Positions 15,031 through 22,791 of a stretch of DNA of 22,819 nt are shown here, piece after piece; within the stretch, counting starts at the first letter, position 1, and the number at the start of each line of letters is the position of its first letter. The notes below the pieces were generated by a model. The model was given only the letters and a program-made list of their open reading frames with translations. It did not search any database and was not told the DNA's origin. The translations under genes were made by a program, and so were the position numbers. This DNA comes from Spirochaetia bacterium. GTDB lineage: Bacteria; Spirochaetota; Spirochaetia; PWKH01. The stretch spans positions 1 to 22,819 of the forward strand of contig SKXS01000231.1 of assembly GCA_007128345.1 (NCBI GenBank). The letters are read 5' to 3'.

Positions 15031-15122
15031 CTGTTGCAATAATTCCTGCTTTACGATATAACTTACCAATCATGTGGAAGAATGTATGCCTGCCTGTTGC
15101 ATGTACTTCATCAACTGTTGCA
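15031..15122 (+). repeat. Three direct copies of CTGTTGCA in the purL leader region
   Basis: The octamer CTGTTGCA occurs at 15031-15038, 15094-15101 and 15115-15122. Its inverted form TGCAACA is at 15011-15017 and could pair with any of the three copies. The copies are unevenly spaced (63 and 21 bp apart). They could be binding sites or parts of alternative RNA pairings, or chance. Confidence 0.4.
15034..15062 (+). promoter_or_regulatory. Possible promoter of the purine operon
   Basis: TTGCAA (15034-15039, 4 of 6) is 17 bp from TATAAC (15057-15062, 5 of 6). A start near 15069 would give a 155-nt leader containing the hairpin and the terminator. It overlaps the first CTGTTGCA copy. Confidence 0.4.
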
Positions 15123-15176
15123 GTAGCACCTGCATATGCAGCCGGAAGCACTATGCTGCTTCCAGGCTATGCTTGA
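15072..15176 (+). CDS. Possible leader peptide of the purine operon
   Basis: A 34-codon frame (MWKNVCLPVACTSSTV..., rich in Val, Ala and Thr) starts 3 nt after the predicted transcription start and ends two bases before the terminator stem, the layout of an attenuator leader peptide. There is no ribosome binding site, no clear codon run that would sense a purine signal, and a second overlapping frame is also open, so it may well be untranslated. Confidence 0.2.
   Translation: MWKNVCLPVACTSSTVAVAPAYAAGSTMLLPGYA
15132..15172 (+). promoter_or_regulatory. Long RNA hairpin in the purL leader
   Basis: GGAAGCA (15144-15150) pairs perfectly with TGCTTCC (15157-15163) around a 6-nt loop. GCC/GGC (15141-15143 with 15165-15167) and GCATA/TATGC (15132-15136 with 15168-15172) extend the stem. 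It ends 5 nt before the terminator and has no T-run, so it could be a pause or sensing hairpin. Confidence 0.45.
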
Positions 15177-15177
15177 G

Positions 15178-15204
15178 ACCTCGGAGGGTATCCGGGGTTT
15201 TTTT
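15178..15204 (+). terminator. Intrinsic terminator in the purL leader (candidate attenuator)
   Basis: ACCTCGGA (15178-15185) pairs with TCCGGGGT (15191-15198) through eight pairs including one G-T, around the loop GGGTA, followed by seven Ts (15198-15204). It lies 20 nt before the purL ATG, with the GAGAGAGG ribosome binding site in between. The gene to the left is on the other strand, so this terminator can only act on purL's own leader transcript. A T-run is absent on the minus strand. Confidence 0.65.
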
Positions 15205-15223
15205 GTTCAGCGAGAGAGGAACC

Positions 15224-17539
15224 ATGGAATTCACTGATGACGTGTATGATCTCCGTGCCATGTCGGACGATGAGATTACATCTTTTCTGGAAACCCATAG
15301 AATCGGGCTCACTAATGACGAAGCAAGGCAGCTTCAGTTTTCCATACTCGGACGTCCTCCGTCCCTGGCTGAGTACATCCTCTTCGGTATCGAAGGATCA
15401 GAACACTGTTCCTACAAGAGCAGCAGGGTGCACCTATCCCAGTTTACCACTGATGGACCTGATGTAGTCCTCGGTGCTAAAGAGGACGCGGGTATCGTTC
15501 GCGCTGCAAGAGATCATGACGGACACGGTTACTGCATTGTGATGAGCCATGAATCCCACAATCACCCCAGCCAGATCGTCCCCTATGAAGGGGCAGCTAC
15601 CGGTGTAGGGGGAAATGTCAGAGATGTGTGCTGCATGGGAGCTGAAGTTATTGCTGTGGCTGATGACCTTCGGTTCGGATCCCTGGAAAATCCAAAGACC
15701 AAATGGCTCTATGAAGGAGTTGTCTCCGGTATTGCAGGTTACGGGAACCCCATAGGCGTACCTTCTCTGGCAGGGGGGCTTCAGTTCGATCCCGGCTACC
15801 GGGACAACTGCCTGGTTACAGTAGTCTCTCTTGGAATAGTACGGGAAGACTGCATCATCCATTCTTATGTGCCTCAGGAATCTGCAGGCTACGATCTGAT
15901 TCTCGTAGGGAAACCTACAGACAGCAGCGGTTTCGGAGGCGCCAGCTTTGCCAGCTTTGAGCTGTCCGAAGATGCCCGCGAACAGAACAAAGGCGCTGTG
16001 CAGGAACCCAATGCGTTTTTAGGAAGACATCTCATCCAGGCAAGCACAGCACTCTTTGCAAAGCTCCAGCAGATGGGAGAACTGCACCGCATAGGCTGTA
16101 AGGACCTCGGTGCCGGCGGTATAGCCTGCGGCAGCGTAGAGATTGTAGAATCAGGGGGCTGCGGAGCCTGTATTGACCTTGACCAGGTACACACGTCTAT
16201 GGAAGGACTTCCTCCCCACGTCACACTTTGTGCTGAAACCCAGGAACGCTATATCTGGGCCTCTCCGCCAGACCTGACCGAGGTAATTCTCGATCATTTC
16301 AACCATACATACGCTCTGCCGGCCGTGTCCCGGGGCGCCCAGGCACGGGTCATTGGGAAAGTGACTGATGAACCCATCTATCGCGTTGCATCCCAGGGAA
16401 AGCTTATTGTGGATGCACCAGCCGGAGAAGTGACCAGGGGCTTCCTCTACCATCGAGACTTTGATCTGCCGGATCCTCAATCAGTTCCCTATACGCCGCC
16501 GGCTGATGAAGCTATTGCCCAGCGAATTCTTGAACTGCTTGACCATGAGAATATAGCCTCCCGTGCCCCCCTCTACGAACGGTACGACAAGCAGGTGCAG
16601 GGAAGGACTGTCGTGGATGCAGGTGATTCCGACTGCGGAATCATGACTCCTTTCAACGGGGATGAGTTTCCCCCGGAAATCAGGCAGGTGGCCATCACTC
16701 TGACTACGGACCAGAACCCCCGTATCAACCGAAGAGATCCCTATGCCGGGGCGATGCATGCCGTAATCGAATCGTATACAAATACCGTCGCTTCCGGCGC
16801 CAGACCGGCTGCATTGAGCGACTGCCTCTGCTACGGCAACCCGGAGGTCTCTTCACAAATGGGACAGTTTGTTGCTGGATGCCGAGGGGTTGCCCGCGCA
16901 TCTGATGCCTTGGGCATACCGATCATAGCGGGAAACGTTTCTCTATATAATGAATCGGCATCTCAAGCGATCCCGCCAAGTCCTATGATTTCCTGCCTTG
17001 GTATACTCGATGATGCCCAAGACCGTTTGGAGGCAGCCTTCTGCGCACCTGGGAATGAGATATTCCTACTCATGGAGCGTCAGGGCCTTTTAGGGGGAAG
17101 TGTCTACGCTGAGCTGGCAGATGTGCCGCTTGCCCCCATTGCTGAATTGGACTTCGATGCCCTGCGCGCTTGTGGGGAGGTCGTCATGCAGGGGGCCCGT
17201 GCCGGATGCATCAGTTCATGCCATGATATCTCTGAGGGGGGTATAGCAGTCGCCCTATGTGAACTGTCCTTTAAACGGAACATCGGATGGACTGTTGCTG
17301 TTCCATCCGCCATGGCTCATGCGGCATATCTTTTTGACGAATCTCCCGGATTTATCGTGGAAATCCAAGCTGACCGGCACGAGGCATTCATCGATATCTG
17401 CAGCGCCCATGGGGTCTCCCCCAGGATGCTGGGAACAACCTCTGCGTCCCATCAGCTTATTATAGAAGGAATTGCAAAAATCGATCTGGAAACAGCAAAG
17501 CATACCTGGAAGACAGGTCTTCTCAGGAGGTTGGTGTGA
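15224..17539 (+). CDS. purL: Phosphoribosylformylglycinamidine synthase, PurL subunit (small type)
   Basis: ATP-dependent synthetase subunit of FGAM synthase, which converts FGAR and glutamine-derived ammonia to FGAM. From the ATG at 15224 it has 771 residues, the small PurL class that needs PurQ and PurS partners. Signatures are SHESHNHPSQIVPYEGAATGVGGNVRD, GCKDLGAGGIACGSVEI, GNVSLYNES and CHDISEGGIAVAL, covering both ATP-grasp-unrelated PurM-like halves. The start is set by GAGAGAGG just upstream. The frame is also open back to 15074, but this would run through the terminator. It overlaps purM by four bases (GTGA). Expression is probably controlled by the leader terminator. Confidence 0.95.
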   Translation: MEFTDDVYDLRAMSDDEITSFLETHRIGLTNDEARQLQFSILGRPPSLAEYILFGIEGSEHCSYKSSRVHLSQFTTDGPDVVLGAKEDAGIVRAARDHDGHGYCIVMSHESHNHPSQIVPYEGAATGVGGNVRDVCCMGAEVIAVADDLRFGSLENPKTKWLYEGVVSGIAGYGNPIGVPSLAGGLQFDPGYRDNCLVTVVSLGIVREDCIIHSYVPQESAGYDLILVGKPTDSSGFGGASFASFELSEDAREQNKGAVQEPNAFLGRHLIQASTALFAKLQQMGELHRIGCKDLGAGGIACGSVEIVESGGCGACIDLDQVHTSMEGLPPHVTLCAETQERYIWASPPDLTEVILDHFNHTYALPAVSRGAQARVIGKVTDEPIYRVASQGKLIVDAPAGEVTRGFLYHRDFDLPDPQSVPYTPPADEAIAQRILELLDHENIASRAPLYERYDKQVQGRTVVDAGDSDCGIMTPFNGDEFPPEIRQVAITLTTDQNPRINRRDPYAGAMHAVIESYTNTVASGARPAALSDCLCYGNPEVSSQMGQFVAGCRGVARASDALGIPIIAGNVSLYNESASQAIPPSPMISCLGILDDAQDRLEAAFCAPGNEIFLLMERQGLLGGSVYAELADVPLAPIAELDFDALRACGEVVMQGARAGCISSCHDISEGGIAVALCELSFKRNIGWTVAVPSAMAHAAYLFDESPGFIVEIQADRHEAFIDICSAHGVSPRMLGTTSASHQLIIEGIAKIDLETAKHTWKTGLLRRLV

Positions 17540-18594
17540 GTACTACCTACAAAGATTCAGGAGTAGACATTGATGCAGGAAACGAGGTTGTCGAACGCAT
17601 CCGAGAGGCTGCAGCATCAACATTCACCCCGGCGGTCCTCTGCGGTATCGGCAGCTTCGGCTCATTCTACAGCCTCGCTGATGTACTTTCGCTTTACCGT
17701 GATCCTGTTTTAGTGCAGTCTGTTGACGGAGTGGGAACTAAGACCCTCATAGCCAAAGAAATGAATGACTTCTCCAAAATTGGAGCCGATCTGGTCAGCG
17801 CTTGCTGCAACGACATCGCAGTCCATGGAGCTGCCCCCCTCACCTTTCTTGACTATATAGCCAACGATGCACTGGTACCTGAAGAAGTCGTCCAGATCGT
17901 GCAGGGAATTGCTGAAGCCTGCCGGAGCATCGGTGTGTCTCTTGTGGGCGGTGAGACGGCGGAGATGCCCGGCGTCTATCTTCCAGGCTCTCATGACTTA
18001 GTAGGGGTCGTTACCGGTGTTGTCGAGAAACACCGGATCATCAATGGAGCCTCCATAGCTCCGGGAGATGTCGTCATCGGTGTCGGCTCCAGCGGACTCC
18101 ATACCAACGGATACTCTCTTGCCAGAAAGGTGCTCTCCTCCCGGAGCATAAGTCTGACACACGAACTCCCTTTAGGAGTGAGTATCGGCGAAGCGCTCCT
18201 CCGTCCCCATGTCAACTATACCACGGGAATTCGCGCCATCCTTAGTGCAGGCGTTCCTGTCAAAGGAATGGCTCACATCACCGGCGGCGGCCTTATCGAG
18301 AACATACCCAGAATCCTCCCCGCGGGAACCGACGCAGTTGTGCATCCTGATCACTGGGAGACACCTGACATCTTCACCTTTCTCAGAAAACACGGAGAGA
18401 TACCCGTTACTGAGATGTACCGTGTGTTCAATATGGGAATCGGTCTTGCCGTAGTAGTCCCGGAAGCATCAGCATCTGATGCTCTCAGTGAAATGACCCG
18501 GCACTTTCCGGCTCCCTGCATGTACATCGGCGAGGTGACCCCAGGAAGCAGAAAGATGCGTATATCGGATATCACCGGAGGCGGAGCGTCATGA
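17536..18594 (+). CDS. purM: Phosphoribosylformylglycinamidine cyclo-ligase (AIR synthetase)
   Basis: Fifth step of purine synthesis: ATP-driven ring closure of FGAM to AIR. The 352-residue length is normal. Conserved segments are VQSVDGVGTKTLIA, GADLVSACCNDIAVHGAAPLTFLDYIA, SLVGGETAEMPG and GLHTNGYSLARKVL, which form the nucleotide-binding and active site of the PurM fold. It starts with GTG at 17536 overlapping the purL stop, with AGGAGG (17525-17530) five nt upstream, and its own TGA overlaps the purQ ATG (ATGA). Direct substrate supply from the adjacent FGAM synthase genes makes sense of the gene order. Confidence 0.96.
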   Translation: MSTTYKDSGVDIDAGNEVVERIREAAASTFTPAVLCGIGSFGSFYSLADVLSLYRDPVLVQSVDGVGTKTLIAKEMNDFSKIGADLVSACCNDIAVHGAAPLTFLDYIANDALVPEEVVQIVQGIAEACRSIGVSLVGGETAEMPGVYLPGSHDLVGVVTGVVEKHRIINGASIAPGDVVIGVGSSGLHTNGYSLARKVLSSRSISLTHELPLGVSIGEALLRPHVNYTTGIRAILSAGVPVKGMAHITGGGLIENIPRILPAGTDAVVHPDHWETPDIFTFLRKHGEIPVTEMYRVFNMGIGLAVVVPEASASDALSEMTRHFPAPCMYIGEVTPGSRKMRISDITGGGAS

Positions 18595-19910
18595 AAGTAG
18601 GAATTATCCAGTTTCCGGGAACCAACTGCTTTCGAGAAAGCAGCATGGCGGTGAAGCGGGCAGGAATGGAAAGCGTTCCCCTGTTATGGAACGAAGATCC
18701 TTCTCGTATGGAATCATGCGACGGATTTATACTGGCCGGGGGTTTTTCATATGAGGACCGCAGCAGGTCAGGAATCATAGCGGCACTGGATCCACTCATG
18801 GATACCGTAAAAAAAGCAGTCTCAGCGGGCAAGCCGGTTCTAGGCATCTGTAACGGGGCACAGATTCTTGTAGAGGCAAATCTGGTTCCCGGTTTTGCGA
18901 CGCAGCTTCCCGCAGCAGCCTTAACCACTAATAAGCGGGTATCCAAAACAAAGCTTATCGGTACAGGGTTTTACAATGCATGGATCAACCTGCGCTGCGA
19001 ACTGCAGCATGGGGCTATGGACAGCCGCCTATGCGCATTTACTATGGCGATTCCCCAAGGTGAGGTCCTGCGCATTCCAACAGCTCATACTGAAGGGCGC
19101 TTCATCCTGGCTGACGATGTGCTGCAGGCAGTAAGGGACCTGAACCTTATTCCATTCCGCTATGCAGATGATCAAGGAGACATCGACCCGTCGTTCCCCG
19201 TGAATCCCAACGGGTCTGTCGACAACATAGCCGCCCTGACAAATTATGCAGGCAACGTAATGGCTGTCATGCCGCATCCAGAGCGTACTTCTGCAGGTGA
19301 CCCACTGTTCACCTCCATGCGTATGTATATGGAAGGCAGGAGGGCAAGCGCTGAACCTATTACCTTGCCACCTGCGCTGACCATCAGATCAATTGAAGAG
19401 AGTATGTATGCTGCCTCACTAACGCGCTACATCCGTAACACACACGCTGAAGAGATAGTCACAGAACTTATCATAACCGATAACGCAGCAGTAAGCGTAG
19501 AGAATACGCTGCAGCAGCTGGGTATCCCCGTTACTGTTACGCGAAGGATGCACTGGGAAATAACTTTTTCGCAAGACATCTCTGCTGATGAACAAACGGC
19601 AATTCTTGAAGCCGTTCATGGATGCGGAGAGCTTTATAATTCAAACAAGGAACGTCTGATTCGCACACCGGATAAGACCGGATCATGGTCTGTGCTCGTC
19701 CGTGAACGTGATGATATCTGCGGACTCCACGCACATCAGGCCCTCACCAGCTGGTTCTCCATCAGCGGGATCACTTCGGTTCGGCGAGGCACAATCTGGG
19801 ATCTTTCTGCAGAATCCGGATCGATATCTGAGGTACAGATTCAGCAGGTACTTGATACACATATTCTTATGAATCCACATGCTCACAAGGGGTATATATA
19901 TGAAGGATAA
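18591..19910 (+). CDS. purQ: FGAM synthase glutaminase PurQ with a C-terminal PurS-like extension
   Basis: Residues 1 to about 260 form a class I glutamine amidotransferase that supplies ammonia to PurL: Cys87 in GICNGAQ and His229/Glu231 in MPHPER make the triad. GGFSYEDRSRSG resembles the longer archaeal-type PurQ. The protein continues to residue 439, about 170-210 more than usual PurQ. Residues about 364-438 look like PurS: SWSVLVRERDD, a helix, GITSVRRGTIWDL, a helix, and the ending NPHAHKGYIYE, comparable to the NPxxxxYxxE end of PurS. Residues about 286-358 have a similar strand-helix-strand-helix plan, possibly a second, more diverged PurS unit. No separate purS is present here, so this extension probably supplies that function. 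The domain match is by eye and the second unit is uncertain. Confidence 0.88.
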   Translation: MKVGIIQFPGTNCFRESSMAVKRAGMESVPLLWNEDPSRMESCDGFILAGGFSYEDRSRSGIIAALDPLMDTVKKAVSAGKPVLGICNGAQILVEANLVPGFATQLPAAALTTNKRVSKTKLIGTGFYNAWINLRCELQHGAMDSRLCAFTMAIPQGEVLRIPTAHTEGRFILADDVLQAVRDLNLIPFRYADDQGDIDPSFPVNPNGSVDNIAALTNYAGNVMAVMPHPERTSAGDPLFTSMRMYMEGRRASAEPITLPPALTIRSIEESMYAASLTRYIRNTHAEEIVTELIITDNAAVSVENTLQQLGIPVTVTRRMHWEITFSQDISADEQTAILEAVHGCGELYNSNKERLIRTPDKTGSWSVLVRERDDICGLHAHQALTSWFSISGITSVRRGTIWDLSAESGSISEVQIQQVLDTHILMNPHAHKGYIYEG

Positions 19911-20883
19911 AAAACAGATCTACATGCAGCGTATTCAGCGGGAGCTCGGTAACTGCCTTACGGAAACACATCTTCCTCTCCCGGGGAAAAAACAGGGCAA
20001 AGTACGTGACACCTACCAGCTCAAAGACAACATGGTGCTTATAACTACTGACCGTCAGAGCGCATTTGATCGTGTCCTGGCATCAGTCCCGTTCAAGGGA
20101 CAGGCGCTTAATCTGACCAGTGCCTGGTGGTTTGAACAGACCAGCCACATCATCAAGAACCATGTCACCTCCGTCCCCGATCCGAACGTGACCGTGGCCC
20201 GATTGTGCAGACCCTTTCCAATCGAGTTCGTAGTCCGCGGGTACATCACCGGGTCAACGGATACAGCCCTCTGGACGAGGTACGCCAAGGGAGAACGGAC
20301 CTACTGCGGGATCAGCTTTCCCGATGGACTGGTAAAGCACCAGAAACTCCACGAGCCGGTAATTACCCCCACTACCAAGGAAGCCCATGATCGCCCCATA
20401 GCACCCGATGAGATAATCTCGGAAGGATGGATGACCCAGGAGGACTGGCTGTACTGTTCAGCAAAGGCCCTGGAGCTGTTCGCTTTCGGCCAGCAGAAGG
20501 CTCTGGAGCACGGGCTTATTCTGGTGGATACCAAGTACGAAATGGGCACAGACAGTCTCGGGAATATTGTGCTTATAGATGAGATTCATACTCCTGATTC
20601 AAGTCGCTACTGGATAGCAGAAAGCTATGAAGAACGCATGCAGTCCGGCAAGGCTCCGGAGCATATTGACAAGGAATTCCTCCGTGTCTGGTTTGTCGAA
20701 CACTGTGATCCATACCATGACGAGGTGCTCCCGGAAGCTCCTGCTGATCTAATTTCTGAACTCTCCTACCGGTATATTATGCTCTATGAACATATAACCG
20801 GCAACGATTTTCAATTTCCTGATGCTCATCTTTCCGCTTCTCAACGTATTGAAGCTAACCTGCACAATATGCTGCAGGAATAA
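19900..20883 (+). CDS. purC: SAICAR synthetase
   Basis: Joins aspartate to CAIR with ATP to give SAICAR. From the ATG at 19900 the protein has 327 residues. This is longer than most bacterial PurC (about 240) and closer to the yeast/plant-like form. GKVRDTY at 33-39, TTDRQSAFDRVLASVPFKGQ at about 49-68, and EFVVRGYITGSTDTALW are the nucleotide- and substrate-binding motifs. VDTKYEMG is present later. I prefer 19900 to the in-frame upstream codon at 19879, because AAGGGG (19887-19892) lies 7 nt before it. The gene overlaps the end of purQ by 11 bp. Confidence 0.95.
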   Translation: MKDKKQIYMQRIQRELGNCLTETHLPLPGKKQGKVRDTYQLKDNMVLITTDRQSAFDRVLASVPFKGQALNLTSAWWFEQTSHIIKNHVTSVPDPNVTVARLCRPFPIEFVVRGYITGSTDTALWTRYAKGERTYCGISFPDGLVKHQKLHEPVITPTTKEAHDRPIAPDEIISEGWMTQEDWLYCSAKALELFAFGQQKALEHGLILVDTKYEMGTDSLGNIVLIDEIHTPDSSRYWIAESYEERMQSGKAPEHIDKEFLRVWFVEHCDPYHDEVLPEAPADLISELSYRYIMLYEHITGNDFQFPDAHLSASQRIEANLHNMLQE

Positions 20884-20908
20884 AAAATAATAGTAAACGA
20901 GGTAAGCC

Positions 20909-21334
20909 ATGAGTGCACATGTGTCTTCAACACAGTTTCGCGTCGTACTGATTATGGGGTCTGAATCTGACACTCCCCATGCCGAGCATATTACCGGCAG
21001 TCTGGATTCGCTGGGTATCAGCCATGTTCAGTACGTCGCTTCAGCTCACAAAGAACCCAGGAAGGTGCTCGAAATCATTGAGCTCCACGATGCTGAACCG
21101 GTAGTCTACATTACCATTGCAGGGAGATCAAACGCTCTTTCCGGTTTCACTGCAGCCAACTCCTCTCGTCCTGTCATTGCATGCCCTCCCTTCTCAGACA
21201 AGACGGATATGATGGTGAACATCCATTCCACCCTGCAGATGCCGAGCCGCACACCGGTCCTTACGGTCATTGATCCGGGCAATGCTGCCTTGGCTGCAGC
21301 CCGTATCATTCAGCTCGCTTCAGCAGGTGCTTGA
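20909..21334 (+). CDS. purE: Phosphoribosylaminoimidazole carboxylase, class II PurE
   Basis: Converts AIR to CAIR. The 141-residue protein has MGSESD (16-21), SAHK (45-48) and, in place of the class I GGAAHLPG loop, AGRSNALSG (71-79). That replacement is the hallmark of class II PurE, as in Treponema denticola and animals, which uses CO2 directly and needs no PurK and no N5-CAIR. No purK is found in this operon, which agrees. CPPFSDK (92-98) and VNIHSTLQMPS follow the same class. GAGG lies six nt before the ATG, and a 25-bp gap separates it from purC. The stop overlaps an in-frame TTG of the purF frame, but purF is better started at 21337. Confidence 0.93.
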   Translation: MSAHVSSTQFRVVLIMGSESDTPHAEHITGSLDSLGISHVQYVASAHKEPRKVLEIIELHDAEPVVYITIAGRSNALSGFTAANSSRPVIACPPFSDKTDMMVNIHSTLQMPSRTPVLTVIDPGNAALAAARIIQLASAGA

Positions 21335-21336
21335 GT

Positions 21337-22791
21337 ATGTGTGGAATTGTCGGGATCCATTCACATCAGCCGGCAGCTGCAGAACTTTATGATAGTCTCA
21401 TTCAACTCCAGCACAGGGGCCAGGATGCCGCAGGCATCATAACCTGCAACGAGCAGCTTCATATAAAAAAAGGATTGGGGCTAGTGCAGGACATTTTTGA
21501 AGCACGTCATATGGAGCGGCTGAAAGGAACTATGGGCATAGGACACACCCGCTACCCCACCAGCGGCAGCAGGGTCAATGAGGAGGCACAGCCTCTCTGG
21601 ACCAGCGTTCCCAACGGCATCGCCTTTGCCCATAACGGCAATATCGTCAACTACCCGGCAATGCGCTACGAAGTCCAGGAGAATCGCAAACGATACCTGA
21701 ACTCATACTCTGATTCAGAAATGCTCATGCAGCTGTTCGCTGACATGCTGCTGAAGCACCTGGGTTCAGGACCTGAAGGAAGCACACATCATAATCAGTT
21801 CTTCGATTCATTGTGTTCAGCAGCTTCAGAGATGTTTACCCTTGTGCAGGGTGCAGTCTCCGCTGTTATGATCATCAAGGACCGCGGACTGGCGGCTTTC
21901 AGGGATCCCCATGGAATCCGGCCTCTGGTCTACGGAAAGCGAGAGAATGCAGACGGCACAGTAGATCATATCTTCGCCTCAGAGGACACGATGTTCTATA
22001 TGCTGGGGTACACCCGGGTCAGGGATGTAAAACCAGGGGAGATAATCTTCATATCCCACGACGGCAGTTTCAACAGCCGTCAGTTTGCCGAAAAGAGCTT
22101 CACCCCATGCATATTTGAGTATGTGTATTTTGCCCGTCCTGATGCGATGCTCAACAATGTGAATGTATACCGTTCCCGGCTTCGCATGGGCGAAAATCTC
22201 GGCAGGCACTGGCTACGCACGTATCCCGATGTGCGTCCTGATGTAATCATTCCGGCCCCCGCAACTTCCAATACCATGGCGCTGGCTTTGGCTCGTGAAC
22301 TGGGGGTCAACTACTCCGAAGGTCTCTACAAGAACCCCTTCATCGGCAGGACCTTTATCATGCCTGACCAGGCACAGCGCAGGCAGTCTGTCCGCTATAA
22401 ACTCTCACCCCAGGAACTAGAGATCCGGAACAAAGATGTTATGATAGTCGATGACAGCATAGTGCGGGGCACTACCAGCAAGGAAATCGTGCTCATGCTT
22501 CGGGAGTTCGGCGCCAAGAGGATTTATTTTGCTTCAGCATGCCCGCCGGTTCTCCAGCCATGCTACTATGGTGTGGACATGCCCAATTCAGATGACCTGA
22601 TTGCAGCCTCCATGACCCATGACGAGATAGCCTCCTATCTGGGTGCCGATATCCTGCTCTATCAGACCCTTGAAGACCTGGTGGAGGCAGTCACCCGGAA
22701 AGGTGACCACCATATCGATACCCCCTGCACAGCCTGTCTCGGAGGCGGCTACATCCACCTCTCTGAGGAGCACAGACCATGCGTATCATGA
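21337..22791 (+). CDS. purF: Amidophosphoribosyltransferase
   Basis: First committed step: PRPP plus glutamine to phosphoribosylamine. The start at 21337 gives MCGIVGI, so removal of Met exposes the catalytic Cys with no propeptide. An in-frame TTG at 21331 would bury it. The N-terminal part is the class II glutaminase (GHTRYPTSG, AHNGNIVN). The C-terminal PRTase domain has the PRPP loop VMIVDDSIVRGTTS at 368-381. Cysteines 258 (PCIFEYVYF), 409 (QPCYYGVD), 464 and 467 (PCTACLG) occupy the four positions that bind a [4Fe-4S] cluster in the Bacillus enzyme. The protein thus combines an E. coli-like N-terminus with Bacillus-like cluster ligands. It overlaps the start of purD by 13 bp. Length is 484 residues, normal. 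Confidence 0.95.
   Translation: MCGIVGIHSHQPAAAELYDSLIQLQHRGQDAAGIITCNEQLHIKKGLGLVQDIFEARHMERLKGTMGIGHTRYPTSGSRVNEEAQPLWTSVPNGIAFAHNGNIVNYPAMRYEVQENRKRYLNSYSDSEMLMQLFADMLLKHLGSGPEGSTHHNQFFDSLCSAASEMFTLVQGAVSAVMIIKDRGLAAFRDPHGIRPLVYGKRENADGTVDHIFASEDTMFYMLGYTRVRDVKPGEIIFISHDGSFNSRQFAEKSFTPCIFEYVYFARPDAMLNNVNVYRSRLRMGENLGRHWLRTYPDVRPDVIIPAPATSNTMALALARELGVNYSEGLYKNPFIGRTFIMPDQAQRRQSVRYKLSPQELEIRNKDVMIVDDSIVRGTTSKEIVLMLREFGAKRIYFASACPPVLQPCYYGVDMPNSDDLIAASMTHDEIASYLGADILLYQTLEDLVEAVTRKGDHHIDTPCTACLGGGYIHLSEEHRPCVS

Larger units (their letters stand above)
14896..15223 (+). other. 328-bp intergenic region: pheS promoter side and purL leader
   Basis: The left part should hold the minus-strand pheS promoter and its ribosome binding site. 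The right part appears to be a regulated leader for purL: a promoter-like pair (15034-15062), a 34-codon reading frame, a long hairpin, and an intrinsic terminator just before purL, each listed separately. I compared it by eye with the purine and THF riboswitches and could not match their conserved cores. No tRNA-like cloverleaf was seen. Confidence 0.5.

Noticed and set aside
14930..15151. 73-residue minus-strand frame in the pheS-purL gap
   Set aside because: No ribosome binding site, overlaps the expected pheS promoter, and no family resemblance.
14934..15176. 80-residue hydrophobic reading frame upstream of purL
   Set aside because: Starts with TTG without a ribosome binding site and crosses the candidate purL promoter. 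Only its last 34 codons are mentioned, as a possible leader peptide.
15034..15223. Purine (guanine/adenine), THF or PRPP riboswitch in the purL leader
   Set aside because: By eye the conserved core segments of these classes could not be found, although the position upstream of a purine operon fits. Called only as an unassigned attenuator.
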